DNA of 64,000 nt from contig NZ_ATXG01000007.1 of the NCBI RefSeq assembly GCF_000421565.1, positions 1 to 64,000 of the forward strand, in the 5' to 3' direction. Below the pieces are notes generated by a model, which worked only from the letters and a program-made list of their open reading frames with translations, was not told where the DNA came from and ran no database searches. Shown in pieces: positions 7,984 through 16,360 of the stretch. The stretch comes from Agromyces subbeticus DSM 16689 (GTDB lineage: Bacteria > Actinomycetota > Actinomycetes > Actinomycetales > Microbacteriaceae). The stretch's first letter is position 1, and each line of letters begins with the position of its first letter. The position numbers and the translations under genes are program-made.

Positions 7984-10035
7984 TCAGCCGCGCCAGACCT
8001 GCACGACCGATGGCCGCGGCGCAGCGACGAGGCCGCTCTCTGGGCGGTGCGCCGGCACGTAGTCGGGGAAGAAGGAGTTCGGCGCCGCGACCGTGCCGTC
8101 TTCACCGGGGTGCTGCACCGCGACGTAGACCATGCTCTCCCGGTCGTGGATGATCGGGCCACAGGTCTCGCCGTCGCGGGGAACCGAGAGGAACTGCTGC
8201 ACGTGGCCGCGCTCCGCGCCCTCGAGCGGCACCTTGAACAGGCCGTCGTTGAACCCGATCTTGCTGGGCGCTCCGTCAGTCGAGATCCAGAGGTTGCCGA
8301 CCGAGTCGAACGCGAGGTTGTCGGGGCACGAGATGGGCGAGACCAGCTCTGTCGGGAACCCGGCGAAGTACGTGTTCTGGTCGACCGCGGGGTCGCCGCA
8401 GAGCAGCAGGATGCTCCAGCCGAAGGTGGTTCCCGACTGGCCGGCCGTCTCGGTCAGCTCGACGACGTGGCCGTTGCGGTTGCCCGTGACCGGGTTCGCC
8501 TCGTCGACGGTGGCTGCCGTGCGCGACGAGTTGTTGGTCAGCGCCACGTAGACCTTGCCGGTCGTCGGGTTCGGCTCGACGTCTTCGGGCCGGTCCATCT
8601 TCGTCGCGCCAACGGTGTCGGCCGCGAGTCGCGTGAAGACGAGCACCTCTTCCGTCGTCATGCCCGGGATGACGCTCTGACCGTGCTGCGTGAGCGGGAT
8701 CCACTCCCCCGTGCCGTCGAAGAGCCCGTCGGCCGGCAGCGCGCCGGTGCCGACGATCTCGGCGGCGGGCGAGTTGCCGGTGAACTTCGCGACGTAGAGG
8801 TCGCCCTCGCTCAGCAGGCCGAGGTTCTTGCGCCGCGCGACCGGCGTGTGTCGCGGGTCGAACGTGCCCTTCGACACGAACTTGTAGAGGTAGTCGTTCG
8901 TCTGGTCGTCGCCCATGTAGGCGACCGCGCGGCCGCCCTCGGCGATGATGACGTTGGCGCCCTCGTGCTTGAACCGACCCATCGCTGTGTGCTTGCGCGG
9001 CGTCGACGAGGGGTCTTCGGGGTCGATCTCGACGATCCAGCCGAAGCGGTTCGGCTCGTTCACGAAGCCGGCGTCGCGAGCGTTGAATCGCGGGTCGATG
9101 CGCTCGAAGGTGTAGGTCGACTTCGCGCTCGGCGTCGCGCGATAGCGCTTCTGGCCGGCCGTGTCGGCCGCCCAGACGAAGTAGCCGTCGAAGTTCTCCT
9201 CGCCCGACAGCACGGTGCCCCACGGGGTGGTTCCGCCGGCGCAGTTGCCGAGCGTGCCCTTGATCCAGCGACCCTCGGCGTCTTCGGCGGTCTTCAGCAG
9301 CTCGCTGCCCGCTGCGGGCCCGGTCGCCTCGAACACCGTGTCGGCCGTGATGCGGCGGTTGCGGCGCCCGTCGACCAGGTAGCGCCACGGCTGGCCGATC
9401 TTGCTGCGGCGGAGCTCGACGACCGAGAAGCCGTGCGCCGCCTTGTAGATCGCAGCGCGACGGTCGAGCTCTGCTGCGTCCTCGGAGGGCGGGAACATGA
9501 GCCCGGGGTTGACGTACTCGTGGTTGCTCGCGAGCACGGCGGTGCGACCGCTGCGGTCGGCGATGATGTCGATGTAGTCGCAGTTGTAGCCGAACTGCCC
9601 CGCCTGCGCCTCGGCCGTCTGGTTGTCGAGGTCGAGCGCGGGCACCCCCGAGAAGAGCGGATCGCCCCAGCGGATGATCGGCTTCCACGAGTAGCCCGCG
9701 GGCACGTTGAAGTCGTCGACCATCATCGGCACGGGCGCGATCGGATCGAAGCTCAGGCCGCCTTTCCCGAAGCCGGCACCGGGCGGCGCGGCCATCGCCG
9801 AGCCACCGGGCGTCGCGGCCGCGAGGGCGACACCCACGGCGCCTGCCGCGCTCAGTCCGAGCAGCGCCCGGCGCGTCAGCGCTGCCGAGGCGATGTCACG
9901 GAAGCTGGCATTGCCCGAGGTGTTGCACTCGGGTCCGAGGCAGGCGTTGGCGCACTTGAAGTGGCAGGTGACGGCCGAGCGCTTGCCTCGCGCGTGGTCG
10001 GCCATCGGGAACAACTGGATGTCGGTGATCGTCAC
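7984..10035 (-). CDS. phoX: PhoX-family (DUF839) alkaline phosphatase, Tat-exported
   Basis: PhoX enzymes are calcium/iron-dependent phosphomonoesterases that release phosphate outside the membrane. The 683-residue protein has a Tat signal (TRRALLGL, Arg55-Arg56, then a hydrophobic stretch to about 80) and a beta-propeller-like DUF839 body. Ahead of the Tat motif is a Cys cluster at residues 24, 28, 32 and 37 (CHFKCANACLGPEC) that recurs in actinobacterial members; its role is unknown. The start is GTG at 10035 with GAGGA 6 nt upstream. A two-unit PHO box at 10107-10128 indicates PhoP control under phosphate limitation. The gene stands alone between proS and nusA. Confidence 0.88.
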   Translation of the reverse strand: MTITDIQLFPMADHARGKRSAVTCHFKCANACLGPECNTSGNASFRDIASAALTRRALLGLSAAGAVGVALAAATPGGSAMAAPPGAGFGKGGLSFDPIAPVPMMVDDFNVPAGYSWKPIIRWGDPLFSGVPALDLDNQTAEAQAGQFGYNCDYIDIIADRSGRTAVLASNHEYVNPGLMFPPSEDAAELDRRAAIYKAAHGFSVVELRRSKIGQPWRYLVDGRRNRRITADTVFEATGPAAGSELLKTAEDAEGRWIKGTLGNCAGGTTPWGTVLSGEENFDGYFVWAADTAGQKRYRATPSAKSTYTFERIDPRFNARDAGFVNEPNRFGWIVEIDPEDPSSTPRKHTAMGRFKHEGANVIIAEGGRAVAYMGDDQTNDYLYKFVSKGTFDPRHTPVARRKNLGLLSEGDLYVAKFTGNSPAAEIVGTGALPADGLFDGTGEWIPLTQHGQSVIPGMTTEEVLVFTRLAADTVGATKMDRPEDVEPNPTTGKVYVALTNNSSRTAATVDEANPVTGNRNGHVVELTETAGQSGTTFGWSILLLCGDPAVDQNTYFAGFPTELVSPISCPDNLAFDSVGNLWISTDGAPSKIGFNDGLFKVPLEGAERGHVQQFLSVPRDGETCGPIIHDRESMVYVAVQHPGEDGTVAAPNSFFPDYVPAHRPESGLVAAPRPSVVQVWRG

Positions 10036-10106
10036 AGATCGTCCTCACGCTCGTGGTCGGGATTCCCCTTGCACAGTGCTCGCGGAATCCGTCGTACCCC
10101 CGGATG

Positions 10107-10128
10107 GGGGGTGAACGAGACGTGAACG
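10107..10128 (-). promoter_or_regulatory. PHO box (PhoP-binding direct repeats) before phoX
   Basis: On the minus strand CGTTCACGTCT is followed directly by CGTTCACCCCC: two GTTCAC units in an 11-bp period, matching the direct-repeat units of actinobacterial PhoP sites. It lies about 72-93 bp before the phoX start. A possible -10 (TACGAC, 10096-10091) is 13 bp downstream, so the box would cover the -35 position as expected for activation. Confidence 0.75.
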
Positions 10129-10141
10129 AGTGGCGAAGCGT

Positions 10142-10184
10142 GGATGCTCCGGCGACGACCGGGGCGGCCGGCGCCGGAGCATCC
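10142..10184. terminator. stem-loop terminator downstream of proS
   Basis: GGATGCTCCGGCG (10142-10154) and CGCCGGAGCATCC (10172-10184) form a perfect 13-bp stem with a 17-nt loop, 17 bp after the proS stop. There is no U tract, as is usual in high-GC actinobacteria. Confidence 0.65.
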
Positions 10185-10201
10185 GCCGCGTGACGGGCGA
10201 C

Positions 10202-11965
10202 TCAGGCGAGTGCGGCGACGACCTCGTCGATCGGCACCTGCGTGCGCTCGCCCGTGGCGCGGTCCCAGACCTCGACGACGCCGTCGGCCACACCGCGGCC
10301 GGCGATCACGATCTTCGGGATGCCGATCAGCTCGGCGTCACCGAACTTCACGCCGGGCGAGACCTTCGGGCGGTCGTCGAAGAGCACGTCGTAGCCGGAT
10401 GCCTCGAGCGAGGCGACGATCGTCTCTGCGGCGTCGAACACCGCCGCGTCTTTGCCGGCAGCGAGCACGTGCACGTCGAACGGAGCGACCGAGGCCGGCC
10501 AGATGAGCCCCTTGTCGTCGTTGTTGCCCTCGGCGATGACCGCGAGGATGCGGGTCACTCCGATGCCGTACGAACCCATCGTGACGGTCACGAGCTTGCC
10601 GTTCTCGTCGAGCACCTTGAGGCCGAGCGCCTCGGCGTACTTGCGCCCGAGCTGGAAGACGTGGCCGATCTCCATGCCGCGAGCGAGCTCGACCGGGCCC
10701 GAGCCGTCGGGTGCCGGGTCACCGGGCAGCACGTTCGACGCCTCGACGGTGCCGTCGGCGACGAAGTCGCGGCCGGCCACCAGACCGAACACGTGCTTCT
10801 GGTCGAGGTTCGCCCCGGTGATCCACTCGGTGCCGTCGACGACGCGGGGGTCCACGAGGTACCGGATGCCGGTGGTCGACTCGGCGCCGAGCACGGAGCC
10901 GTCGGGCGACCAGGGGCCGATGTAGCCCTTGACGAGGCCCGGGTGCTTGGCGAAGTCCGCCTCGGTGGCGGGCTCGACCTCGCCGGGCGCGAACGCGACC
11001 TCGACGCGCTTCATCTCGACGTCGCGGTCTCCGGGCAGGCCGATGACGACGATGTCGCGGGTGCCGTCGGGCTGCACGACGGCCAGCACGACGTTCTTCA
11101 AGGTGTCGGCAGCGGTCCAGGCGCGCCCGTCGGGGCGCGGGTACTCGGCGTTGGCGAGGTCGACGAGCGTCGCGATCGTCGGCGTGTTCGGCGAATCGAG
11201 CACGAGCGCGGCGGGCAGCCCGTCGAACGCGATCGACTCGGGTGCGATCGTCTCGAAGGCCTCGACGTTCGCCGCGTATCCGCCGGCCGAGCGCACGAAG
11301 GTGTCTTCGCCGACGGCGGTGGGGTGCAGGAACTCCTCGCTCTTCGAGCCGCCCATCGCACCGGCATCCGCCTTGACGATCACGTACTCGAGCCCGAGGC
11401 GGGTGAAGATGCGCTCGTAGGCGTCACGCTGCGACTGGTAGCTCTCGTCGAGCCCCGCGTCGGTGACGTCGAACGAGTACGCGTCTTTCATCGTGAACTC
11501 GCGACCGCGCAGGAGGCCGGCGCGGGGGCGCGCCTCGTCGCGGTATTTGTCCTGGATCTGGTAGATCGACAGCGGCAGGTCTTTGTAGGAGTTGTAGAGG
11601 TCTTTCACGAGCAGCGTGAACACCTCTTCGTGCGTCGGCGCGAGCAGGTAGTCGGCGCCCTTGCGGTCGTGCAGGCGGAAGAGCGCGTCGCCGTACTCGG
11701 TCCAGCGGTTCGTGACCTCGTAGGGCTCGCGCGGCAGCAGCGCCGGGAAGTGCACCTCGTGTGCACCGGCGTTCGTCATCTCTTCGCGGATGATCGCCTC
11801 GATCTTCGCCTTGACCTTCAACCCCAGTGGCAGCCACGCGAACACGCCCGGCGCCTGGCGCCGGATGTAGCCGGCGCGCACGAGCAGGCGATGGCTCGTG
11901 ACCTCTGCATCGGCGGGGTCTTCACGAAGGGTACGGAGGAAGTAGTTCGTCAGGCGTGTGGGCAC
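10202..11965 (-). CDS. proS: prolyl-tRNA synthetase, bacterial type
   Basis: ProRS charges tRNA-Pro with proline in the cytosol. The 587-residue class II synthetase begins with [11 protein letters not shown]. Motif 1 region features include [14 protein letters not shown] (38-51) and ALLPREPY. Motif 2 is the [24 protein letters not shown] segment (about 143-166), and motif 3 has [14 protein letters not shown] in the C-terminal half. An insertion of about 180 residues between motifs 2 and 3 is the bacterial editing domain that hydrolyses Ala-tRNA-Pro. The start is GTG at 11965, 6 nt from a TAGAAT hexamer, so probably leaderless. It is divergent from the RNB ribonuclease gene. Confidence 0.97.
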   Translation of the reverse strand: MPTRLTNYFLRTLREDPADAEVTSHRLLVRAGYIRRQAPGVFAWLPLGLKVKAKIEAIIREEMTNAGAHEVHFPALLPREPYEVTNRWTEYGDALFRLHDRKGADYLLAPTHEEVFTLLVKDLYNSYKDLPLSIYQIQDKYRDEARPRAGLLRGREFTMKDAYSFDVTDAGLDESYQSQRDAYERIFTRLGLEYVIVKADAGAMGGSKSEEFLHPTAVGEDTFVRSAGGYAANVEAFETIAPESIAFDGLPAALVLDSPNTPTIATLVDLANAEYPRPDGRAWTAADTLKNVVLAVVQPDGTRDIVVIGLPGDRDVEMKRVEVAFAPGEVEPATEADFAKHPGLVKGYIGPWSPDGSVLGAESTTGIRYLVDPRVVDGTEWITGANLDQKHVFGLVAGRDFVADGTVEASNVLPGDPAPDGSGPVELARGMEIGHVFQLGRKYAEALGLKVLDENGKLVTVTMGSYGIGVTRILAVIAEGNNDDKGLIWPASVAPFDVHVLAAGKDAAVFDAAETIVASLEASGYDVLFDDRPKVSPGVKFGDAELIGIPKIVIAGRGVADGVVEVWDRATGERTQVPIDEVVAALA

Positions 11966-11971
11966 CCGACG

Positions 11972-11977
11972 ATTCTA
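11972..11977 (-). promoter_or_regulatory. -10 of a leaderless promoter (proS)
   Basis: TAGAAT on the minus strand ends 6 nt before the GTG start at 11965, with no ribosome binding site between. Confidence 0.6.
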
Positions 11978-11993
11978 GTTCGGGCGCCCGCCC

Positions 11994-11999
11994 TAGGCT
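11994..11999 (+). promoter_or_regulatory. -10 of a leaderless promoter (RNB ribonuclease)
   Basis: TAGGCT ends 6 nt before the ATG at 12006. The surrounding TAGGCTGGGC is identical to the element before mutY. Confidence 0.6.
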
Positions 12000-12005
12000 G
12001 GGCCC

Positions 12006-13442
12006 ATGCCAGCCCGACGCCCGCACGTCGCCGTCTCCGCCGCGCAGAGCGAGCTCGCGAGTTCGCTCGCAGAGCTCCGGCGCACGCTCGACGTGCCCGC
12101 GGAGTTCCCACCGCACGTCGAGACCGAGGCGATCGCGACGCTCGCCCCGACTCCCCCGCCCGAGGCCGACCTCCGCGACCTTCCGTTCATCACGATCGAC
12201 CCGCTCGGTTCGACCGACCTCGACCAGGCGCTGCACATCGCGCGCGGCGACGACGGTTTCCTGGTGCACTACGCGATCGCGGATGTCCCGGGCTGGGTGC
12301 GTCCCGACGGAGAGGTCGATCGCGAAGCCCGACGGCGGGGCCAGACCCTGTACGCAGCCGACGGGCGGATTCCGCTGCACCCGACCGTGCTCAGCGAAGA
12401 CCGGGCCTCCCTGCTGCCGGGCGCCGATCGGAGCGCGTTCGTCTGGTCGTTCGAGCTCGACCGGCACGGCACGGTCGCGAGGACTCGCTTGCGCCGCGCA
12501 CTCGTGCGCTCGCGACTCCAGCTCACCTACGAAGCGGCGCAGTCGCACATCGATGCCGGCGACGGCGTCGATTCGCTGAGTCTCCTCCGCGAGGTCGGGC
12601 TGCTGCGCATCGAACTCGAGCGCGCTCGCGGTGGAGCGAGCCTGAACTCCCCCGACGAAGAGATCGTGCGCACGAGCAACGGCGGCTACGCGCTCGAACG
12701 GCGTCGACCGCTGCCCGTCGAGGAGTGGAACGCGCAGCTCTCGCTGATGACGGGAATGGCTGCCGCCGAACTCATGCTCGCGGGGCGAATCGGCATCCTC
12801 CGCACGATGCCGAAGCCGACCGAGGAACGCGTCGACGCGTTCCGAACGCAGACGCGCGCCCTCGGCCGGCCGTGGCCGGAGGCGGTCACGTACGGCGAGT
12901 ATCTGCGCGCCCTCGATCGCGACGACCCTGCGGCACTCGCCGTGATGCAGGCGGCGGGCGGGCTCTTCCGCGGCGCGGGCTACGTCGCCATCGACGGCGC
13001 CATCCCGACGGACCCGATGCAGTCGGCGATCGCCGCGCCGTACGCGCACGTCACCGCACCACTGCGTCGGCTCGTCGACCGCTGGGGGCTCGTGGTGTGC
13101 GAAGCGCTCAGCGCAGGCCGCGAGGTGCCGGCATGGATTCGCGAATCCCTCGCCGAACTCCCGGCGCTCATGGGGGCGTCGTCGCAGCGGGCGAGCCGGC
13201 TCGACGCAGCGTCGGTGGCCCGGGTCGAGGCAGCGGTGCTGCAGGCGCGCGTCGGCGAGAGCTTTCCGGTCACGGTGCTCGAGGTGCGCGGGGCGAACGC
13301 GGTGATCCAGCTCACCGAGCCTGCCGTCACGGCGTCATGCCCGGCGCCGGCCGGTGCGGTCGCCGGCGTGATCATCGATGTCGTGCTCGAGCGTGCCGAC
13401 ATCGGCTCGGGCGAGGTGCGATTCAGGGTCGCCGAACGCTGA
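12006..13442 (+). CDS. RNB-domain exoribonuclease (RNase II/R family)
   Basis: The 478-residue protein carries the RNB catalytic domain from about residue 55: ITIDPLGSTDLDQAL holds the Asp residues (65, 71, 73) that bind the catalytic metals, and MPKPTEERVDAF plus APYAHVTAPLRRLVDRW (about 340) complete the family signature. It degrades single-stranded RNA 3' to 5'. It lacks the N-terminal cold-shock domains and has only a short beta-rich tail in place of a full S1 domain, so it is the compact actinobacterial form rather than RNase R. Its close -10 suggests a leaderless message. Confidence 0.9.
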   Translation: MPARRPHVAVSAAQSELASSLAELRRTLDVPAEFPPHVETEAIATLAPTPPPEADLRDLPFITIDPLGSTDLDQALHIARGDDGFLVHYAIADVPGWVRPDGEVDREARRRGQTLYAADGRIPLHPTVLSEDRASLLPGADRSAFVWSFELDRHGTVARTRLRRALVRSRLQLTYEAAQSHIDAGDGVDSLSLLREVGLLRIELERARGGASLNSPDEEIVRTSNGGYALERRRPLPVEEWNAQLSLMTGMAAAELMLAGRIGILRTMPKPTEERVDAFRTQTRALGRPWPEAVTYGEYLRALDRDDPAALAVMQAAGGLFRGAGYVAIDGAIPTDPMQSAIAAPYAHVTAPLRRLVDRWGLVVCEALSAGREVPAWIRESLAELPALMGASSQRASRLDAASVARVEAAVLQARVGESFPVTVLEVRGANAVIQLTEPAVTASCPAPAGAVAGVIIDVVLERADIGSGEVRFRVAER

Positions 13443-13557
13443 GGCGTCTCGTTCGCGAGCCGCGAGCGCTCGCCGGGCCCAGCTGCTCTCGCGCATCGAC
13501 TACCGTTCGCGTTGCGGCCGGTCAACCCCGTGACAGGCCGACCGCCCCTTCCTACGG

Positions 13558-14682
13558 TTGAGTGATACCGCGACCGAGGGAGATGGGACGACGATCACCA
13601 CCGATGCTCGCGGGAGCGCGACCGCGGCTCCTGCCCCGAACCGAACGGCGCCGAATCGAACGGCGCCGATGCGCCCGATGGACGTGCCGAGCGCGCGTGG
13701 CGAGGTCACCGAGATACTCATCGCACGGCTCACCGCGGGCGAGCGTGCCCCCCTCGACGACCTCGCCGCGACGACGACGGCCGCGCTCGCGGCATCCGAT
13801 GATGTGCTCACCGACGACGACCTGCAGCTCGCTCTCTTCCTGATGTACGAACTGCACTACGGCGGTCTCGATGGGGTGGCTGACACGTGGGAGTGGGATC
13901 CCCGACTCCTCGCCGTGCGCGAGCGCATCGAGCGCGAGTTCGAGGCCGCGCTGCGGCGCGCCGTGTCGCAGCCGAGAGCCACGAGGGACGTGTCCGAGGC
14001 GCTGTTCGCCCTCGTGACCGACGACGACGGGCCGAGCCTGTCAGCGTTCGTGGAACGCGATGCCACGGCCGAGCAGGTGCGGGAGATCCTCGCCTGTCGC
14101 ACGATCTACACCTTGAAGGAGGCGGATCCGCACAGCTGGGCGATCCCGAGGCTGCACGGTCGGGCGAAGTCCGCCCTCGTCGAGATCCAGGCCGATGAGT
14201 ACGGGGGCGGGCGACCCGAGCGGCTGCACGCCACGATCTTCGCCGCCGCGCTTCGGGGAGCAGGGCTCGACGACCGCTACGGCGCCTACGCCGACCACGT
14301 GCCAGCCACCGTCTACACCTCGATGAACCTGATGTCGCTCTTCGGGCTGCACCGCCGCCTCCGAGGTGCGATCGTCGGTCATCTGGCGGCATACGAGATG
14401 ACGTCGTCGCTTCCCTGCCGCGCGTATGCGACGGGACTTCGTCGGCTCGGCTTCGGAGACGACGTCACCGACTACTTCGACGAGCATGTCGAGGCCGACG
14501 CGGTGCACGAACAGCTCGCCGCTCGCGACCTCGCCGGCTCGCTCGCCGACGACGAGCCCGAGATCGCGAACGACATCCTCTTCGGTGCGGCCGCCTGCCT
14601 CGCGATCGACGGTCGACTCTGGGGCGGCCTGCGCGAGCGGTTCGAGGTCGGCGAGTCGGCGCTGAGGAAGCCGCTGCCATGA
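13558..14682 (+). CDS. iron-containing redox enzyme, haem-oxygenase-like diiron family
   Basis: The 374-residue frame matches the haem-oxygenase-like diiron oxidase group annotated as iron-containing redox enzymes. The helical core has LMYELHYGG (about 97-105), EIQADEYGGGRPERLHA (about 213-229) and DEHVEADAVHEQ (about 311-322), providing Glu, Asp and His residues spaced as metal ligands. Members oxidise varied organic substrates with O2; the substrate here is unknown. The start is uncertain: TTG at 13558 is the first possible codon after an in-frame stop but has no ribosome site, and ATG at 13669 would remove a low-complexity Ala/Pro/Thr stretch. Its stop overlaps the next start (ATGA), so the CDGSH protein is probably co-translated and may be its electron partner. 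Confidence 0.8.
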   Translation: MSDTATEGDGTTITTDARGSATAAPAPNRTAPNRTAPMRPMDVPSARGEVTEILIARLTAGERAPLDDLAATTTAALAASDDVLTDDDLQLALFLMYELHYGGLDGVADTWEWDPRLLAVRERIEREFEAALRRAVSQPRATRDVSEALFALVTDDDGPSLSAFVERDATAEQVREILACRTIYTLKEADPHSWAIPRLHGRAKSALVEIQADEYGGGRPERLHATIFAAALRGAGLDDRYGAYADHVPATVYTSMNLMSLFGLHRRLRGAIVGHLAAYEMTSSLPCRAYATGLRRLGFGDDVTDYFDEHVEADAVHEQLAARDLAGSLADDEPEIANDILFGAAACLAIDGRLWGGLRERFEVGESALRKPLP

Positions 14683-14951
14683 GCGCCGCGTCATCCGCTC
14701 ACCCGGCGTCCATCACGTCGTGCCCAGACGGGCCGCTGATCGTGCGCGGTGAGCTGGCGCTCTTCGACGATCAGGGCGAAGCGGTGATGCCGAATCGCCG
14801 CACCTTCGCACTCTGCCGCTGCGGAGCCTCGGCGATCCGCCCGTTCTGCGACGGATCGCACAAGCTCGTCGGATTCCGCACCACTCCGCCGCCGCGCACC
14901 GCGGCCGTCACCTTCGACGAGCCCGCACCATCCACACTGAATGCTGAATGA
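14679..14951 (+). CDS. CDGSH iron-sulfur domain protein
   Basis: The 90-residue protein carries CRCGASAIRPFCDGSH at residues 46-61. Cys46, Cys48, Cys57 and His61 are the ligands of the mitoNEET-type [2Fe-2S] cluster. No signal peptide or membrane helix is visible, so it is a soluble redox or cluster-transfer protein. The ATG overlaps the stop of the preceding diiron enzyme gene by 4 nt, and the downstream acidic peptide follows at once, making a three-gene operon. The pairing suggests that it passes electrons to, or loads iron into, the diiron enzyme (inference). Confidence 0.93.
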   Translation: MSAASSAHPASITSCPDGPLIVRGELALFDDQGEAVMPNRRTFALCRCGASAIRPFCDGSHKLVGFRTTPPPRTAAVTFDEPAPSTLNAE

Positions 14952-14962
14952 AGGAGACACTC

Positions 14963-15166
14963 GTGTCAGACCCTGAGATCACCCCATCCGAGCCCGAGCC
15001 CGATTCAACGAACGACGCCGACGCCGACGCCCGACCAGACGGCGACCGACCACGCGCCGACGACATCCCACTGCCCGAGGAGATCCCCGCGGGGAACGAG
15101 ACGGTCGCGGCCGACACCGCCTCGGGCGGCGCGCCCGAACCCTCCGGCGAACCCGAGCGGACGTAG
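14963..15166 (+). CDS. small acidic protein, third gene of the diiron/CDGSH operon
   Basis: I chose GTG at 14963 because AAGGAG lies 6 nt upstream. An earlier ATG at 14948 overlaps the CDGSH stop but has no ribosome site of its own. The 67-residue product is rich in Glu, Asp, Pro and Ala, has no Cys, no hydrophobic segment and no recognisable domain, and is probably disordered. The clear ribosome site and coupling to the upstream genes argue that it is expressed. Function unknown; a binding or chaperone partner of the redox pair is possible. Confidence 0.6.
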   Translation: MSDPEITPSEPEPDSTNDADADARPDGDRPRADDIPLPEEIPAGNETVAADTASGGAPEPSGEPERT

Positions 15167-15178
15167 AACGCACCGCGC

Positions 15179-15212
15179 CTGATCGCCACTCGGCTCGCCG
15201 CCCGGCGATCAG
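15179..15212. terminator. bidirectional stem-loop between two small acidic genes
   Basis: CTGATCGCC (15179-15187) and GGCGATCAG (15204-15212) pair perfectly around a 16-nt loop. It lies between convergent genes and overlaps the stop codon of the minus-strand one. Confidence 0.55.
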
Positions 15213-15367
15213 TCGCCGTCGACGTCTTCCTCGTCTTCCATCGCGAACGCCTCGAGGTCATCGGCTGCCGCCGTGGCGACGTCGTCGGTGCCCTCGTGCA
15301 GCGTGCCCATGCCGTCGGGGTATCCCGCTTGGTCGGGGTACTCGAACTCGGTGCCGTCTCCGCTCAT
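15209..15367 (-). CDS. small acidic protein, unknown function
   Basis: A 52-residue reading frame starting MSGDGTEFEYPDQAGYPDG and ending in a run of Glu and Asp. The ATG at 15367 has a purine-rich GAGAGGCGG upstream. It has no Cys, membrane segment or known domain. Short acidic proteins of this kind recur in Microbacteriaceae as conserved hypotheticals, to my recollection. It converges on another acidic peptide gene across a shared stem-loop. Confidence 0.5.
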   Translation of the reverse strand: MSGDGTEFEYPDQAGYPDGMGTLHEGTDDVATAAADDLEAFAMEDEEDVDGD

Positions 15368-15444
15368 CGCAGCCGCCTCTCGCGCGCGGACGCCGCGTCG
15401 AGGCATCCGATGCCGCCCACCATACTCGCGCGAGGCGCGCGCGA

Positions 15445-16149
15445 CTACGGCGCCGAGGCGGGCACCTGATCGGGCTGCGGCCGACGTTCGCGCATCCACT
15501 GCTCCGTGATCGCGACGTGCGATGCCGCAGCCAGCGCCGCACCGGCGGGGTCGCGTCGCTTGAGAGCGCCGAGGATGTCGCGGTGCCCATGATCGCTTGC
15601 GGCCTTCATCTCTGCACCACCCGGGAGGTTCCACAGCTGATAGGCATTGGATCGCGAACGGAACACGTCGAGCAGTGTCGAGAGGGCATCGTTGTGGGCG
15701 AGCCGTGCGATCGAGGCGTGGAATTCCGCGTCGAGATCCGAAGCGGGTGCGCCCGGCGGCGCCGCCTCGATCTCGTCGAGGATCGCGCCGAGCGCCTCGG
15801 CGTGCTCATCGGTGAACCGAGACGCCGCTTGGGCGGCAGCGTGCGACTCGATGACGCGGCGAACCTCGTAGAGGTCGAGCAGGCCGTCGATCGGCATGAG
15901 TGAGACGGTGAGACTCAGCGCACCGATGATGTTCGCGGGCTCCAGCGGCGACACGAACGTGCCCGAGCCGTGCCGGGATTCGATGACGCCGAGCGCGCCG
16001 AGCATGCGCACGGCCTCGCGGAGCGGTCCGCGCGAGACCTGCAGCCGATCGCAGAGCTGCGCTTCGGGTGGGAAGCGCTGCCCCGGCTGGAGTTCGCCGG
16101 AGGCGATCATGTGGTGCAAGCCGTCGAAGGCATCGTCGATCGCGCTCAT
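15445..16149 (-). CDS. GntR-family regulator, FadR/FCD subgroup
   Basis: A 234-residue regulator. The N-terminal winged helix (about 5-70) has GELQPGQRFPPEAQLCDRL and VSRGPLREAVRMLGALGVI. The C-terminal helical FCD domain (about 85-215) has YEVRRVIESHAA, an FHASIARLAHN segment with ligand/metal-site residues, and GHRDILGALKRRDP. The start at 16149 is set by GAGAGGAG 6 nt upstream; a start 12 codons earlier has none. Two palindromes at 16205-16223 and 16236-16250, between this gene and the divergent aminotransferase/ABC operon, are its likely operators. It probably represses that operon and itself until a small carboxylate or amino compound binds. Confidence 0.9.
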   Translation of the reverse strand: MSAIDDAFDGLHHMIASGELQPGQRFPPEAQLCDRLQVSRGPLREAVRMLGALGVIESRHGSGTFVSPLEPANIIGALSLTVSLMPIDGLLDLYEVRRVIESHAAAQAASRFTDEHAEALGAILDEIEAAPPGAPASDLDAEFHASIARLAHNDALSTLLDVFRSRSNAYQLWNLPGGAEMKAASDHGHRDILGALKRRDPAGAALAAASHVAITEQWMRERRPQPDQVPASAP

Positions 16150-16204
16150 GCCGCGCTCCTCTCTCAGGTCGGACGCCCCGGCCACTCAATCACAGAACCG
16201 CCCG

Positions 16205-16223
16205 CAAGTCATCAGATGACTTG
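16205..16223. promoter_or_regulatory. GntR/FCD operator 1
   Basis: CAAGTCATC-A-GATGACTTG is a perfect 9-bp inverted repeat with a single central base, typical of FadR-subgroup operators. It lies 56 bp upstream of the regulator start. Confidence 0.75.
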
Positions 16224-16235
16224 AGTCCAGAGTCT

Positions 16236-16250
16236 AGTCATCAGATGACT
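16236..16250. promoter_or_regulatory. GntR/FCD operator 2
   Basis: AGTCATC-A-GATGACT repeats the core of operator 1 with 7-bp arms. The two centres are 29 bp apart, close to three helical turns, allowing side-by-side dimers. Confidence 0.75.
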
Positions 16251-16360
16251 CGCATGCTATCGTCCCTTCTCAGGCACCCGACTCGGTTCAGATCCGCAAG
16301 TGATCTAATCTCTTCGAGAGTGCGGCCCACTGGCTGACAGACAAGGATGTACCCCCCGCC

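Noticed and set aside
10130..13561. A 1,143-codon open frame on the plus strand across proS and the RNB gene
   Set aside because: It runs antisense to proS and out of frame with the RNB gene; the product is Arg-rich without any family motif. Long spurious frames are expected at this GC content.
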